A DNA stretch of 64,000 bases from Anaeromassilibacillus senegalensis (GCF_001261775.1 NZ_LN868537.1:682001-746000); one strand, 5' to 3'; counted from the stretch's first letter, positions 36,728 to 47,192 are shown. Notes: a model not told the origin generated them from the sequence alone. Numbers and translations: made by a program.

Positions 36728-38173
36728 TCAATCTTTCCGGATGGGTTCGCAGTATTTATTTTCTTTGGACGCCAGGGAATGGGTCGGGATCGGCGCGGGA
36801 TAATTGCCGGAGAAGCACGCGTCGCAGTAGTGACCCAGCGCGCCGTTTGTTCCCAGCATCTTCGGCAGGTTTTCCAGAGAAAGGAATTCAATGGAATCCG
36901 CAAACGACATCTTGCCAATTTCCTCTACCGTATGATGGCAGGCAATCAGATCGTCCTTGGACGGAATGTCCGTGCCAAAATAACACGGCCACAGGAACGG
37001 CGGAGAACTGATGCGCAGATGCACTTCCTTGGCGCCGGCGTCCTTCAGCATGGAAACAATATGCGCGCAGGTGGTGCCGCGTACAATGGAATCGTCCAGC
37101 ATCACGACGCGTTTTCCCTTTACCGCGCTGACAATGGAGTTCAATTTGATGCGTACGCTGCGCTCGCGGGCCGCCTGGTCCGGCTTGATGAACGTACGGC
37201 CAATATAGCCGTTTTTCATGATGCCCTTCTGGAACGGAATACCGGACTCCTCGCTGTAGCCGATTGCAGCATCTACACCGGATTCCGGTACGCCGATGAC
37301 CATATCGGCCTCCACCGGGTGCTGGCGGGCCAGCAGCCGGCCGGCCTCCTTGCGGGCTTCGTAAACACTGATGCCATCCACCATACTGTCGGTTCTGGCA
37401 AAGTAAATGTATTCAAAAACACAAAGGGATTTTTTCGTCTGCACCGGCAGCATAATGGAACGGAGACCGTCCGCGTCCACCACAACTACTTCGCCGGGCT
37501 CCACATCGCGGACAAAGTCCGCGCCGCACGCGTCGAGCGCGCAGGTCTCGGAAGCAATCACATAGGTATTTTCAACCTTGCCGATACAGAGCGGACGGAA
37601 GCCGTTGGGATCACGCGCTGCAATCAGCTTCTGCGGACTCATTACGATCATGGAATAGGAGCCGTGCACCTTCGGCATCGCGCGGCAAACGGCCTCTTCA
37701 ATGGAGGATGCTTCCACACGCTCCCGGGCGATCATGTACGCAATGACTTCCGAATCGACGGTCGTCTGAAAAATGCAGCCGCGGTGCTCCAGCTCATGGC
37801 GCAGCTCATATGCGTTGCTGAGGTTTCCGTTGTGCGCAATCGCAAGCGTCCCCTTGATGTAACGCATGACCAGCGGCTGGGAGTTCTCCCGCGCACTGGC
37901 GCCCGCGGTGGAATAGCGGACATGTCCAACCGATATCTGCCCAACCAGGCTATTCAAAATCTTATCGTCAAACGCTTCCGTCACCAGCCCCATTTCCTTA
38001 TAGCAGGAAATAACGCCGTTGTTGTTGACCGCAATGCCGCAGCTCTCCTGTCCTCTGTGCTGCAGCGCCAGCAGGCCGTTATAGGTGGCATAAGCCGGGT
38101 TCAAAGCGCCGTCCGGGGAGTATACGCCAAAGACGCCGCACTCCTCGTGCGGTTTCGAGAAATCATAATCCAT
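36728..38173 (-). CDS. purF: Amidophosphoribosyltransferase
   Basis: A 481-residue first enzyme of purine synthesis, transferring glutamine amide to PRPP. A short propeptide (MDYDFSKPHEE) precedes the catalytic Cys12 in ECGVFG, as in the Bacillus-type enzyme, which is processed and holds an iron-sulphur cluster. The PRPP loop is VMLDDSIVRGTT. Cysteines suited to the cluster occur near the C-terminus (ACHHT, HYCDACFSG). The ATG at 38173 follows AGGGA. It lies 14 bp ahead of purB and 87 bp after purC. Confidence 0.96.
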   Translation of the reverse strand: MDYDFSKPHEECGVFGVYSPDGALNPAYATYNGLLALQHRGQESCGIAVNNNGVISCYKEMGLVTEAFDDKILNSLVGQISVGHVRYSTAGASARENSQPLVMRYIKGTLAIAHNGNLSNAYELRHELEHRGCIFQTTVDSEVIAYMIARERVEASSIEEAVCRAMPKVHGSYSMIVMSPQKLIAARDPNGFRPLCIGKVENTYVIASETCALDACGADFVRDVEPGEVVVVDADGLRSIMLPVQTKKSLCVFEYIYFARTDSMVDGISVYEARKEAGRLLARQHPVEADMVIGVPESGVDAAIGYSEESGIPFQKGIMKNGYIGRTFIKPDQAARERSVRIKLNSIVSAVKGKRVVMLDDSIVRGTTCAHIVSMLKDAGAKEVHLRISSPPFLWPCYFGTDIPSKDDLIACHHTVEEIGKMSFADSIEFLSLENLPKMLGTNGALGHYCDACFSGNYPAPIPTHSLASKENKYCEPIRKD

Positions 38174-38219
38174 TACAGATCCCTTCAAAATCTCACCATC
38201 CTAAATTATTTCTCAAACA

Positions 38220-38239
38220 AAGCCCGGTTGCACGGGCTT
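38220..38239 (-). terminator. Weak terminator-like hairpin between purC and purF
   Basis: AAGCCCG and CGGGCTT form a 7-bp stem followed leftward by TTTGTTTG; it may reduce read-through into purF. Confidence 0.4.
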
Positions 38240-38260
38240 GCTCCATGCCAATTTTTCGTC

Positions 38261-38968
38261 TTAGAGCCCGATTCTCTTCATCATTTCCGCATAGGCTTCT
38301 TCTACGCCGCCCATATCTCTGCGGAAGCGGTCCTTGTCCAGTTTTTCCTTGGTATCGGCATCCCAGAAACGGCAGGTATCGGGGGAAATCTCATCTGCCA
38401 GAATGATTTTGCCGTCCGGCGTCTTACCGAATTCCAGTTTGAAGTCCACCAGAATAACATTGAGCTGCTTGAAGTACTCTTTCATAACCTCGTTGACCTT
38501 GAACGCCATCTTCTTGATGGTATCAATTTCTTCCTGCGTTGCCAGATTCAACGCCAGCGCATGATAATCGTTAATCAGCGGGTCGCCCAGATCGTCGTTT
38601 TTATAGGAAAATTCGATGGTCGGCTGCGCAAACTCGATGCCCTCTTCCACGCCAAAGCGCTTTGCAAAGGAGCCGGCGGAAATATTGCGAATGATAACCT
38701 CCAGCGGAACAATCTCGACTTTTTTCACAACCGTCTCGCGGTCGCTCAGCTCTTCCACAAAGTGCGTGTCGACGCCCTGTTTTTCCAGCAGCTGGAACAT
38801 GCAGTTGGACATACGGTTATTGACGACGCCCTTGCCGACAATGGTGCCCTTCTTCTGGCCATTGAACGCGGTTGCATCGTCTTTATAATCCACGATGCAA
38901 AGATTCGGATCCTCTGTGGCAAATACTTTTTTGGCTTTTCCCTCATAGAGCTGTTCACATTTTTTCAT
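38261..38968 (-). CDS. purC: Phosphoribosylaminoimidazole-succinocarboxamide synthase (SAICAR synthetase)
   Basis: A 235-residue ATP-dependent ligase adding aspartate to CAIR. Conserved blocks are [23 protein letters not shown]-type ([17 protein letters not shown]), [17 protein letters not shown] and [14 protein letters not shown]. It follows carB by 85 bp in the same direction and leads into purF, purB and purA. Length and blocks are normal for the bacterial monofunctional enzyme. Confidence 0.97.
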   Translation of the reverse strand: MKKCEQLYEGKAKKVFATEDPNLCIVDYKDDATAFNGQKKGTIVGKGVVNNRMSNCMFQLLEKQGVDTHFVEELSDRETVVKKVEIVPLEVIIRNISAGSFAKRFGVEEGIEFAQPTIEFSYKNDDLGDPLINDYHALALNLATQEEIDTIKKMAFKVNEVMKEYFKQLNVILVDFKLEFGKTPDGKIILADEISPDTCRFWDADTKEKLDKDRFRRDMGGVEEAYAEMMKRIGL

Positions 38969-39023
38969 GATGACGTCCCCCTGTTATAGTTCATTTCAAA
39001 TTAACATGTATAAAACAGGTATT

Positions 39024-39045
39024 GCCGGGAGTAAAAACTCCCGGC
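39024..39045 (-). other. Perfect intercistronic hairpin between carB and purC
   Basis: GCCGGGAGT and ACTCCCGGC form a 9-bp stem with an AAAA loop; leftward it is not followed by a strong T run. Confidence 0.5.
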
Positions 39046-39053
39046 GAAACCGG

Positions 39054-42000
39054 TTAGATAAAATTCAGGAAACTGGATACCTTGGTGATATCGATGACGG
39101 AGAGCTGCGTCGTGTCCACATTCTGCGCGCAGGTCAGGAACGCGTTCGCCGTATCCAGAGAGGTCAGGCAGGGAATGCCCGCCTCTACCGCGTTGCGGCG
39201 GATCAGATAGCCGTCGCGGTTATGCGAAACGCCCTTGGAAGGCGTATTGATCACCAGATTGATCTTACCGGACAGGATATGGTCCAGAATGTCCGGCTTT
39301 TCCGCGCCGATTTTGTTGGTACGGATGGTCGGGATTCCGTTGTCGTTCAGGAACGAAGAGGTTCCGGCTGTCGCGTAAATGGTCCAGCCCAGCTCATAGA
39401 GGCCGCGCGCAATGGGCAGAACCTCCTGCTTATCGCTGTTCTTGACCGTAATGATGGCGTTGCCGTGCTTGATCATGTGCGTACCCGCACCATAGAAGGA
39501 CTTAATCAGCGCCTCGTCAAAGGTGCGCGCCACGCCGAGCACTTCGCCGGTGGACTTCATCTCCGGTCCGAGATTGACATCCGCGCCGTACAGCTTTTCA
39601 AAGGAGAACACCGGCATCTTAATGGCGATGAGGTCCTTTTCCGCCTGAAGGCCGTATTCGTAGCCCATCTCCGGCAGGGTCTTGCCGAAGAACGTGCCAA
39701 CTGCCAGCGGAACGATCGGGATATCCGTCACCTTGCTGATATACGGCACCGTACGGGACGAACGCGGGTTTGCCTCGATGACATAGACCTCATTGTCCTT
39801 GACGATAAACTGGATGTTCAACAGGCCCTTGACCTTCAATGCCTTTGCAAGACGGCGGGTATACTCCACAATGATATCCTGCATGTCTTTGGAAACACCG
39901 ATCGCCGGGTAGACGGAAATACTGTCTCCGGAGTGAACGCCGGCGCGCTCGATATGCTGCATGATGCCCGGAATAACGGAATCCACGCCGTCGCAGACCG
40001 CGTCGACCTCGACCTCCGTGCCCATGATGTATTTATCGACCAGAATCGGATGCTCCTGCGCGATCTGGTTGATGATCCCGATGTCCTCAATCACATCCTC
40101 ATCGCTGTAGGCGATGTGCATGCCCTGACCGCCCAACACATAGGACGGACGCACCAGAACCGGATAGCCAAGCTCGTTGGCCGCCGCAAGGGCTTCCGCA
40201 CAGGTAAACACGGTGCGGCCCGCTGCACGCGGAATCTCGCACTCGTTGAGTATCGCGTCGAAACGCTCTCTGTCTTCCGCGGCGTCGATGCTGTCAAAGG
40301 AGGTGCCCAGAATCGGGACGCCCATTGCCTCGATCGCACCGGCAAGCTTAATGGCAGTCTGTCCGCCGAACTGAACCACAGCGCCGTCCGGCTTTTCCAG
40401 CTCCACCACATGGAGCACATCCTCCGGGGTCAGCGGCTCAAAATACAGCTTGTCCGCAATATCGAAGTCCGTACTGACGGTCTCCGGGTTATTGTTCATA
40501 ATAATGGTTTCGTATCCCAGGTCGCGCAGCGCCCAGACGCTGTGGACGGAGCAGAAGTCGAATTCGATGCCCTGTCCAATACGGATCGGGCCGGAACCGA
40601 TGACCAGCACCTTTTTGCGGTCGCTTCTGCATACGGATTCGTTCTCCGCACCATAGCTGGAATAATAATACGGTGTGGCCGCGTCAAACTCCGCCGCGCA
40701 GGTGTCCACCATTTTATAGACAGGCTTAATATTCCACTCGTTCTCCAGCGCGCGGATTTCCTCCACGGACTTGCCGCTCAACTCGGAAATGGTCTGATCG
40801 AGGAATCCGTAGTCCTTCGCTTTATAGAGCAGCGCACGGTCCAGCTCTTCGCCCGCCAACGCTTTTTCCACATTGATGATTTCCACCAGCTTGTCCAGGA
40901 ACCACAGATCGATCTTGGTGATGTGGTGAATTTCCTCCGCGGTAAATCCGCGGCGCAACGCCTCCGCCAGAACAAACAGCCGGCGGTCGTCCACCACATG
41001 GAGGCGTTCCGCCAGAACGTCGTCGGTCAGGCTCTTCAGGTTCTTGTCAATCAAGCTGGTCATATTGATTTCCAGGCCGCGCACGGACTTCATTAGCGCG
41101 GATTCAAAGGTCGGCGCAATGCCCATGACCTCGCCCGTCGCCTTCATCTGCGTGCCCAGCAACCGCTTCGCGTTCTGGAATTTATCGAACGGCCACTTCG
41201 GAATCTTGACAACGCAGTAGTCCAGCGTCGGCTCGAAGCAGGCGTATGTCTTCTGTGTAATCGCGTTCTGGATTTCATCGAGCGTGTAGCCCAGCGCAAT
41301 CTTGGATGCGACCTTCGCGATCGGGTAGCCGGTTGCCTTGGAAGCCAGTGCGGAGGAACGGCTCACACGCGGGTTCACTTCAATGACGCAGTATTCAAAG
41401 CTGTTCGGGTTCAGCGCAAACTGCACGTTGCAGCCGCCTTCCACCTTCAGCTCGGTGATGATATCCAGTGCCGCACTGCGCAGCATCTGGGTTTCCTTGT
41501 CCGCCAGCGTCTGGCAGGGCGCCACAACGATGGAGTCGCCCGTATGAACGCCGACCGGATCAAAGTTTTCCATATTACAAACCGTGATGCAGTTGCCGTT
41601 CTTGTCGCGCATCACTTCATATTCAATTTCCTTCCAGCCGGAAATGCAGCGCTCGATCAGCACCTGATGCACACGGCTGCGGTGCAGGCCTAAAGACGCG
41701 ATGGAAATCAGCTGTTCGCGGTCATACGCGATGCCGCCGCCGCTGCCGCCCAGCGTATACGCCGGACGCACGACCACCGGATATCCGATGCGGTCCGCCA
41801 CCTGCAGGCAGCGGTCCAGATCCTCCGCAATCTCGCTCTCCGCGCAGGGCTGGTGGATGCGCTCCATCGCCTCTTTAAAGAGCTCGCGGTCCTCCGCCAT
41901 GCGGATCGTGTCCGCGCTGGTGCCGATCATCTCTACGTTGTGCTCTTTCAGGAAACCGGATTCCTCCAGCTCCACCGCCAGATTCAACGCATTCTGGCCG

Positions 42001-42272
42001 CCCAGAGTCGGCAGAATGCTGTCCGGCTTCTCTTTGATGATGACTTTCTTGATCGTCTCGACCGTCAGCGGCTCGATATAGACTTTGTCCGCGATCTGCT
42101 TGTCCGTCATAATGGTCGCCGGGTTGGAGTTAATCAGAACGACCTCGACGCCCTCTTCCCGGATGGCACGGCAGGCCTGTGTGCCCGCGTAGTCAAACTC
42201 CGCAGCCTGTCCGATAATAATCGGGCCGGAGCCGATGATGACAACCTTTTTAATCTCTTTTCTCTTGCTCAT
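39054..42272 (-). CDS. carB: Carbamoyl-phosphate synthase, large subunit
   Basis: A 1072-residue enzyme with the characteristic internal duplication: two ATP-grasp halves, each opening with a dinucleotide-like IIGSGPIIIGQAAEFDYAG and VIGSGPIRIGQGIEFDFCS, then an oligomerisation segment and a C-terminal MGS-like allosteric domain (from about 930). It makes carbamoyl phosphate for pyrimidines and arginine from the ammonia released by CarA. Its ATG overlaps the carA stop by 4 bases (ATGA), so the subunits are made together. It is linked with the purine genes, not with pyr genes. Confidence 0.97.
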   Translation of the reverse strand: MSKRKEIKKVVIIGSGPIIIGQAAEFDYAGTQACRAIREEGVEVVLINSNPATIMTDKQIADKVYIEPLTVETIKKVIIKEKPDSILPTLGGQNALNLAVELEESGFLKEHNVEMIGTSADTIRMAEDRELFKEAMERIHQPCAESEIAEDLDRCLQVADRIGYPVVVRPAYTLGGSGGGIAYDREQLISIASLGLHRSRVHQVLIERCISGWKEIEYEVMRDKNGNCITVCNMENFDPVGVHTGDSIVVAPCQTLADKETQMLRSAALDIITELKVEGGCNVQFALNPNSFEYCVIEVNPRVSRSSALASKATGYPIAKVASKIALGYTLDEIQNAITQKTYACFEPTLDYCVVKIPKWPFDKFQNAKRLLGTQMKATGEVMGIAPTFESALMKSVRGLEINMTSLIDKNLKSLTDDVLAERLHVVDDRRLFVLAEALRRGFTAEEIHHITKIDLWFLDKLVEIINVEKALAGEELDRALLYKAKDYGFLDQTISELSGKSVEEIRALENEWNIKPVYKMVDTCAAEFDAATPYYYSSYGAENESVCRSDRKKVLVIGSGPIRIGQGIEFDFCSVHSVWALRDLGYETIIMNNNPETVSTDFDIADKLYFEPLTPEDVLHVVELEKPDGAVVQFGGQTAIKLAGAIEAMGVPILGTSFDSIDAAEDRERFDAILNECEIPRAAGRTVFTCAEALAAANELGYPVLVRPSYVLGGQGMHIAYSDEDVIEDIGIINQIAQEHPILVDKYIMGTEVEVDAVCDGVDSVIPGIMQHIERAGVHSGDSISVYPAIGVSKDMQDIIVEYTRRLAKALKVKGLLNIQFIVKDNEVYVIEANPRSSRTVPYISKVTDIPIVPLAVGTFFGKTLPEMGYEYGLQAEKDLIAIKMPVFSFEKLYGADVNLGPEMKSTGEVLGVARTFDEALIKSFYGAGTHMIKHGNAIITVKNSDKQEVLPIARGLYELGWTIYATAGTSSFLNDNGIPTIRTNKIGAEKPDILDHILSGKINLVINTPSKGVSHNRDGYLIRRNAVEAGIPCLTSLDTANAFLTCAQNVDTTQLSVIDITKVSSFLNFI

Positions 42273-43345
42273 ATGCGGCTCCCTCCCATCAAATCAATAA
42301 ATCGGTCAAACAAGAATCCGGTATCCAGAGGACCGGAGGAAGCTTCCGGGTGGAACTGCACGGTGAACACCTTGCCGTTTTTATAATTCAAACCTTCAAC
42401 GCTGCCGTCGTTCATGCTGATAAAGCTGACGTCCGCAACGGCAGGGTTCACGGAATCGGCGTTAACAACGAAGCCGTGGTTCTGAGAGGAAATGTAGACC
42501 CGGTTGGTAGAAAGGTCTTTCACAGGGTGGTTAATGCCTCTGTGTCCGTATTTCAGCTTATATGTATCGCAGCCCTGTGACAACGCCATGAGCTGATGTC
42601 CCAGGCAGATGCCAAAGGTCGGAATCCCGTGCGCATAGATGCGCTTGAGCTCCGCAATTGATTTTGCGCAGGCCTGCGGGTCGCCAGGGCCGTTGCTGAG
42701 CATCACACCGTCCGGCGCAAAGGCCAGGTAATCTTCCAGCGTTGCGTCGTACGGGAAGCATTTGACCGTACAGCCGCGCTTCACCAGGCAGCGGATAATG
42801 TTGTGCTTGACGCCGTAATCCGCCAAAGCGACTTTTATCGGACCATCGCCGTAGAGTTTCCCCTCGCGGTCGCTGACCGCCGGCACGTGGGATTCCAGTA
42901 CAAACGCTTCAATCTGCTTTTTCATGGAATCGAGATCGACCTTGTCACCGTACGCGATCATGCCGCGCATGGTGCCGCTCTCGCGCAGAACGCGTGTCAG
43001 CGCACGGGTGTCCACGCCGCAGAGGCCCGGAACCTTGTTCTGCTTCAGATAAGTGTCCAGATCCACATCGCAGCGGAAATTACTTGCGATACCGGAGACA
43101 GAGCGCACAATAAACGCGCCCAGCCACGGTTTTGTAGACTCCGCATCGTCGTAGCAGATTCCATAATTGCCGACAAGCGGATACGTCATGACAACGCCCT
43201 GCCCCGCATACGACGGGTCCGTGAGGAGCTCGGTATACCCGCACATTGCGGAGTTGAATACGACCTCACATACGACGTCGTGTTCATAACCAAAGCCCGT
43301 GCCCTCAAATGTCATGCCATTTTCGAGCATAAGGAGTGCTTTCAT
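42269..43345 (-). CDS. carA: Carbamoyl-phosphate synthase, small (glutaminase) subunit
   Basis: A 358-residue glutamine amidotransferase subunit. The CPSase small-chain N-terminal domain (GTGFGYEHDVVCEVVFNSAMCGYTE) is followed by a class I GATase with TFGICLGHQLMAL (Cys nucleophile) and VQFHPEASSGP (His, Glu). Channels ammonia to CarB, whose gene overlaps its stop codon. It begins 106 bp after dapL. Confidence 0.97.
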   Translation of the reverse strand: MKALLMLENGMTFEGTGFGYEHDVVCEVVFNSAMCGYTELLTDPSYAGQGVVMTYPLVGNYGICYDDAESTKPWLGAFIVRSVSGIASNFRCDVDLDTYLKQNKVPGLCGVDTRALTRVLRESGTMRGMIAYGDKVDLDSMKKQIEAFVLESHVPAVSDREGKLYGDGPIKVALADYGVKHNIIRCLVKRGCTVKCFPYDATLEDYLAFAPDGVMLSNGPGDPQACAKSIAELKRIYAHGIPTFGICLGHQLMALSQGCDTYKLKYGHRGINHPVKDLSTNRVYISSQNHGFVVNADSVNPAVADVSFISMNDGSVEGLNYKNGKVFTVQFHPEASSGPLDTGFLFDRFIDLMGGSRI

Positions 43346-43406
43346 TCAATCACCAACCGTTTCTTTTTATTCAGGGTCCCGTTCTCGGGATATTTACAGC
43401 CAAATG

Positions 43407-43432
43407 GCCCCGGACTCCAAACGGAGCGGGGC
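43407..43432 (-). other. Strong hairpin between dapL and carA
   Basis: GCCCCG..CTCC and GGAG..CGGGGC pair in the leftward transcript about 60 bases ahead of carA, followed by a smaller CCCG/CGGG hairpin. There is no T run and I cannot match a PyrR box with confidence. Confidence 0.45.
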
Positions 43433-43451
43433 TGACTTTGTCACCATTCGA

Positions 43452-44669
43452 TCAGCTGAACGCTTCCACGATCTTCTGCACAGCTTTTTCGGTATTCTCT
43501 TTTGTATTAAAGGAAGTCAATCGGAAGAAGCCTTCCCCGCCGGCGCCAAATCCGGAGCCCGGCGTGCCGACAATGCCCGCCTTCTGCAGCAACAGGTCAA
43601 AGAATTCCCAGGAGGTCATACCCGCCGGTGTTTTCAACCACACATACGGGGAATTGACGCCGCCGTACACGGTGAACCCGGCCTTCTGCAGTCCCTCACG
43701 AATAATCTTTGCATTATTGAGATAATAAGCGATATTCGCGCGCACTTCCTTCTGACCCTCCTCGGAATAGACCGCTTCCGCACCGCGCTGCACCACATAG
43801 GAAACACCGTTCATCTTGGTGGACTGGCGTCTGTCCCAAAGCTGATTCAGGGAAACGCCGTCGTATACCAACTCCTTCGGAATAACACTGAACGCACAAC
43901 GTGTCCCGGTAAAACCGGCAGTCTTGGAGAAGCTGCGGAATTCAATGGCGCACTTCTTTGCACCCTCCACCTCATAGATGCTGTGCGGCATCTCCGGCTC
44001 GGTTATAAAGGCCTCATAGGCCGCATCGTAGAGAATAATAGACTGGTTCGCCAGCGCGTAATCCACCCATATTTTCAACTCTGCCTTGGTGATGCCGACG
44101 CCAGAGGGATTGTTCGGGAAACAGAGGTAGATCATATCCACCGGCTGCGCGGGCAGCTCCGGCAGAAAATTGTTTTCTTCCTTGCAGGGCATATAGACAA
44201 TTTTGTTCCAGCCCCTGCCTTCTTCGTAGTCGCCGGCGCGGCCGGCCATCGCGTTGGTATCCACATAGACGGGATAAACCGGATCGCAAACCGCCACGAC
44301 GTTGTCTATTCCGAAAATGTCGCCAATGCTGCCGGTATCACTCTTTGCACCGTCGCTGACAAAGATTTCATCCGCGGAAATATCGACCCCACGCGCCTGA
44401 AAATCATGCTTTGCAATCGCGTCTCTCAGGAAGGCATAGCCCGCCTCCGGGCCGTAGCCGCGGAACGTTTCCGCCTCCCCCATTTCCTCAGCGGCATCAC
44501 ACATAGCCTTCACAACCGCCTTCGGCAGCGGGCGCGTCACGTCGCCGATGCCCAGACGGATGATCTCCATATCCGGATTCTGCTCGGTAAACGCGTTTAC
44601 CTTATTTTTAATATCTACAAACAGATAACTTGCGGGAAGCTTTACAAAATTCTGGTTGACCTTCAACAA
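43452..44669 (-). CDS. dapL: LL-diaminopimelate aminotransferase
   Basis: A 405-residue class I PLP aminotransferase converting tetrahydrodipicolinate directly to LL-diaminopimelate, bypassing the acylated intermediates of lysine synthesis. Blocks: [24 protein letters not shown], and the PLP lysine in [13 protein letters not shown]; the DapL-specific N-terminus [13 protein letters not shown] is present. The start is TTG at 44669 (a second TTG follows directly), with AAGGGGG about 14 bases upstream. dapF lies 68 bp upstream on the same strand and performs the next step. Confidence 0.96.
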   Translation of the reverse strand: MLKVNQNFVKLPASYLFVDIKNKVNAFTEQNPDMEIIRLGIGDVTRPLPKAVVKAMCDAAEEMGEAETFRGYGPEAGYAFLRDAIAKHDFQARGVDISADEIFVSDGAKSDTGSIGDIFGIDNVVAVCDPVYPVYVDTNAMAGRAGDYEEGRGWNKIVYMPCKEENNFLPELPAQPVDMIYLCFPNNPSGVGITKAELKIWVDYALANQSIILYDAAYEAFITEPEMPHSIYEVEGAKKCAIEFRSFSKTAGFTGTRCAFSVIPKELVYDGVSLNQLWDRRQSTKMNGVSYVVQRGAEAVYSEEGQKEVRANIAYYLNNAKIIREGLQKAGFTVYGGVNSPYVWLKTPAGMTSWEFFDLLLQKAGIVGTPGSGFGAGGEGFFRLTSFNTKENTEKAVQKIVEAFS

Positions 44670-44737
44670 ATGAAAAAACCCCCTTTTCGTCTGACTTTTT
44701 CTTTTTCTGCTCTTATATGACCCAATAGGATATTATA

Positions 44738-45574
44738 TCAGATTTCTATGGTCCCGTCAAAAACAAACGTGGCGGGTCCTTCCATAAAGACGTCGTTTGT
44801 CTGTTCGTCCCAATCGACCACCAAATCGCCGCCCTTCAGATGGACGGTCACCCGGCGGCCGGTTCTGCCATTCAAGGCGGACGCCACCGCACTGGCACAG
44901 GCGCCGGTCCCGCAGGCCCAGGTTTCTCCGGAGCCGCGCTCCCAGACACGCATCTGGATTTCCTCCGGGCTGATCACCCGCACAAATTCCATATTGACCT
45001 GCTCGGGAAACATTTCATGGTGTTCCATCTCCGGGCCGAATCGCGGGAGGTCCAATCCATCCACATCCTCCACAAAGGTCACGCAGTGCGGATTTCCCAT
45101 CGAGACGCAGGTGATATACCAGATATTTCCGGACGGAGATTGTACCGCCTCGTTGATTACCCGTTCTTTCAGAAATTGTACCGGAATTTTCGCAGCCTCC
45201 AGTTCCGGCGGGCCCATATTGACACGCACGGAAGAAACTGTTCCATCCTGGATATTTAAATGGAGCGTTTTAATCCCGCTCCGGGTTTCCACCTGAAGAA
45301 CATCCTTTTTGACAAGCCCCCGGTCGTAGACATATTTCCCCACGCAGCGAATGCCGTTGCCGCACATCATACCGATGGAGCCGTCTGCATTGAACATCTC
45401 CATTTTGCAGTCCGCCACATCGGAAGGCTGGATTAAAATCAGGCCGTCCGAACCCACGCCAAAATGGCGGTCACTCAACCGTACAGCCAGCTCCGACGGA
45501 TGCGCGGGCGTCTGCTGGAAGCAGTTTACATAAATATAGTCGTTGCCAATGCCATGCATTTTTGTAAATTGCAT
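44738..45574 (-). CDS. dapF: Diaminopimelate epimerase
   Basis: A 278-residue PLP-independent epimerase converting LL- to meso-diaminopimelate for lysine and peptidoglycan. Both active-site cysteines are visible: NADGSIGMMCGNGIRC (first) and WACGTGACASAVA (second). The N-terminal F-T-K-M-H-G-I-G-N-D-Y is diagnostic. AAAGGGGAAC precedes the ATG. It heads a leftward run with dapL. Confidence 0.97.
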   Translation of the reverse strand: MQFTKMHGIGNDYIYVNCFQQTPAHPSELAVRLSDRHFGVGSDGLILIQPSDVADCKMEMFNADGSIGMMCGNGIRCVGKYVYDRGLVKKDVLQVETRSGIKTLHLNIQDGTVSSVRVNMGPPELEAAKIPVQFLKERVINEAVQSPSGNIWYITCVSMGNPHCVTFVEDVDGLDLPRFGPEMEHHEMFPEQVNMEFVRVISPEEIQMRVWERGSGETWACGTGACASAVASALNGRTGRRVTVHLKGGDLVVDWDEQTNDVFMEGPATFVFDGTIEI

Positions 45575-45846
45575 TTTTTGTTCCCCTTTCTGTCCGGTTG
45601 GAAACCGTTGGCATTATGAGGACGCACTCAACGTTTCCAAAACCTGCATCACGGTTTCACATATTTTTCTGCCGGAATTCATACTGCGCTTCTGCAAAAG
45701 CGGTGCGCAGCGGGTTCTGACATGTTGCAACAAAGAATCAAATTTTCCTTGCATTCTCAATATTCGCATTCGCAACTATAATATTCCTCACGTTTTCCTA
45801 TTCCAATCCGGTTGAACGCCTGCAAAAGGGATGTTCTAATGATAGA
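45575..45846 (-). other. Spacer between glnA and dapF with a doubtful 51-codon frame
   Basis: A leftward frame 45614-45769 (starting MRILRMQGKFDSLLQ) has GAGGA about 15 bases upstream, which is too far for a good ribosome site. It has no recognisable similarity and could be chance. No clear terminator for glnA is seen. Confidence 0.25.
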
Positions 45847-47178
45847 TTAAAACTTATTCAGATAGCGCTCAATTTCCCACTGGGAAACGCGCGTGGTGTA
45901 TTCCTTCCACTCATGACGCTTCGCCTCTACATACTTGCTGAAGACATGATCGCCCAGCACCTCTTTGACAAACGGGTCCGCTTCCATGCAGTCGACCGCT
46001 TCAATCAGGTCCGCAGGCAGGTTCTCAATACCGCTCGCAATGCGGTCTTTCTCTTTCATGTCGTAGATATTGACGGATACCGGGTCCGGCGGCGTCAGCT
46101 TATTTTTAATGCCTTCCAAGCCCGCCTGCAGAAGCAACGCAAACACCAGGTATGGGTTGCAGGCCGGGTCCGGGGAGCGGAGTTCTACGCGCGTACCCAC
46201 GCCGCGGGTATCCGGCACACGGATCAGCGCGCTGCGGTTGCTGGTGGTCCAGGCAATATAGCAGGGTGCTTCATAACCGGGCACCAGTCTTTTATAAGAA
46301 TTGACCAGCGGATTGGTCAGCGCGCAGATGCTCTTGACATGCTTGTCGATACCAGCAATAAAGTGATGGGCGATTTCGCTCAGGCCCGATTCCGAATCGG
46401 GATCATAAAACGCGTTTTTACCGTCTTTAAACAACGACATGTTGGTATGCATACCGGAGCCGCACTGCCCATAAACAGGCTTTGGCATAAAGGTGGCGCA
46501 CAGGCCGTGGGAATCCGCTGCAGACTTTACCACCATTTTAAAGGTAAGAATATTATCTGCGGCGGAGAGCGCCTCGCTGTATTTAAAGTCAATTTCATGT
46601 TGGGCAATTGCCACCTCGTGGTGGGAAGCTTCAATTTCAAAGCCCATTTCCTCCAGCGTCAGGCAGATATCGCGGCGGCAGCTCTCTCCCAGATCGGAGG
46701 GGCCCATATCAAAATAGCCTGCCGTGTCGTGCGTGATGGTGGTGGGATGACCGTATTCATCCGTATTGAACAGGAAAAATTCGCACTCAGGGCCGACATT
46801 GAAACTGTATCCCATATCCGCGGCCTCTTTGAGCGCCTTTTTGAGGATATAGCGCGGATCGCCTTCAAAGGGCGTGCCGTCCGGCTTATACACATCGCAG
46901 ATCACACGCGCAATCCTGCCGCGCTGCGTATGCCAGGGTAAAATGACGAAGGTGTCCAGGTCCGGCCAAAGGTACATATCGGACTCTTCAATACGCACAA
47001 AGCCCTCAATGGAAGAACCATCAAACATGCATTTGTTGTCCAGCGCTTTTTCAATCTGGCTTGTTGTGATTGCAACATTTTTCAGTGTACCAAAGATGTC
47101 TGTAAACTGCATCCGGATAAATTTTACGTCGTTTTCCCGGATGATCCTGATGATGTCTTCCTTGGTGTATTTGCTCAA
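45847..47178 (-). CDS. glnA: Glutamine synthetase, type I
   Basis: A 443-residue GSI of the short (alpha) Gram-positive type, making glutamine from glutamate, ammonia and ATP. Blocks: [44 protein letters not shown], the ATP region [17 protein letters not shown], and [12 protein letters not shown]. No adenylylation-site insertion region is evident. The start is TTG 47178, with AGGGGGA 8 bases ahead. It has its own sigma-A promoter and a leader containing a terminator-like hairpin. gdhA is divergently transcribed, forming an ammonium-assimilation locus. Confidence 0.97.
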   Translation of the reverse strand: MSKYTKEDIIRIIRENDVKFIRMQFTDIFGTLKNVAITTSQIEKALDNKCMFDGSSIEGFVRIEESDMYLWPDLDTFVILPWHTQRGRIARVICDVYKPDGTPFEGDPRYILKKALKEAADMGYSFNVGPECEFFLFNTDEYGHPTTITHDTAGYFDMGPSDLGESCRRDICLTLEEMGFEIEASHHEVAIAQHEIDFKYSEALSAADNILTFKMVVKSAADSHGLCATFMPKPVYGQCGSGMHTNMSLFKDGKNAFYDPDSESGLSEIAHHFIAGIDKHVKSICALTNPLVNSYKRLVPGYEAPCYIAWTTSNRSALIRVPDTRGVGTRVELRSPDPACNPYLVFALLLQAGLEGIKNKLTPPDPVSVNIYDMKEKDRIASGIENLPADLIEAVDCMEADPFVKEVLGDHVFSKYVEAKRHEWKEYTTRVSQWEIERYLNKF

Positions 47179-47192
47179 AGCCGTATCCCCCT

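Noticed and set aside
36701-38989. 762-codon open frame antisense to purF and purC
   Set aside because: Spans two complete conserved genes on the other strand and contains no recognisable motif.
38967-41096. 709-codon open frame antisense to carB
   Set aside because: Shadow of carB; the true gene shows every expected motif.
43346-43451. PyrR-binding attenuator ahead of carA
   Set aside because: A strong hairpin exists, but there is no T run and the PyrR box could not be matched.
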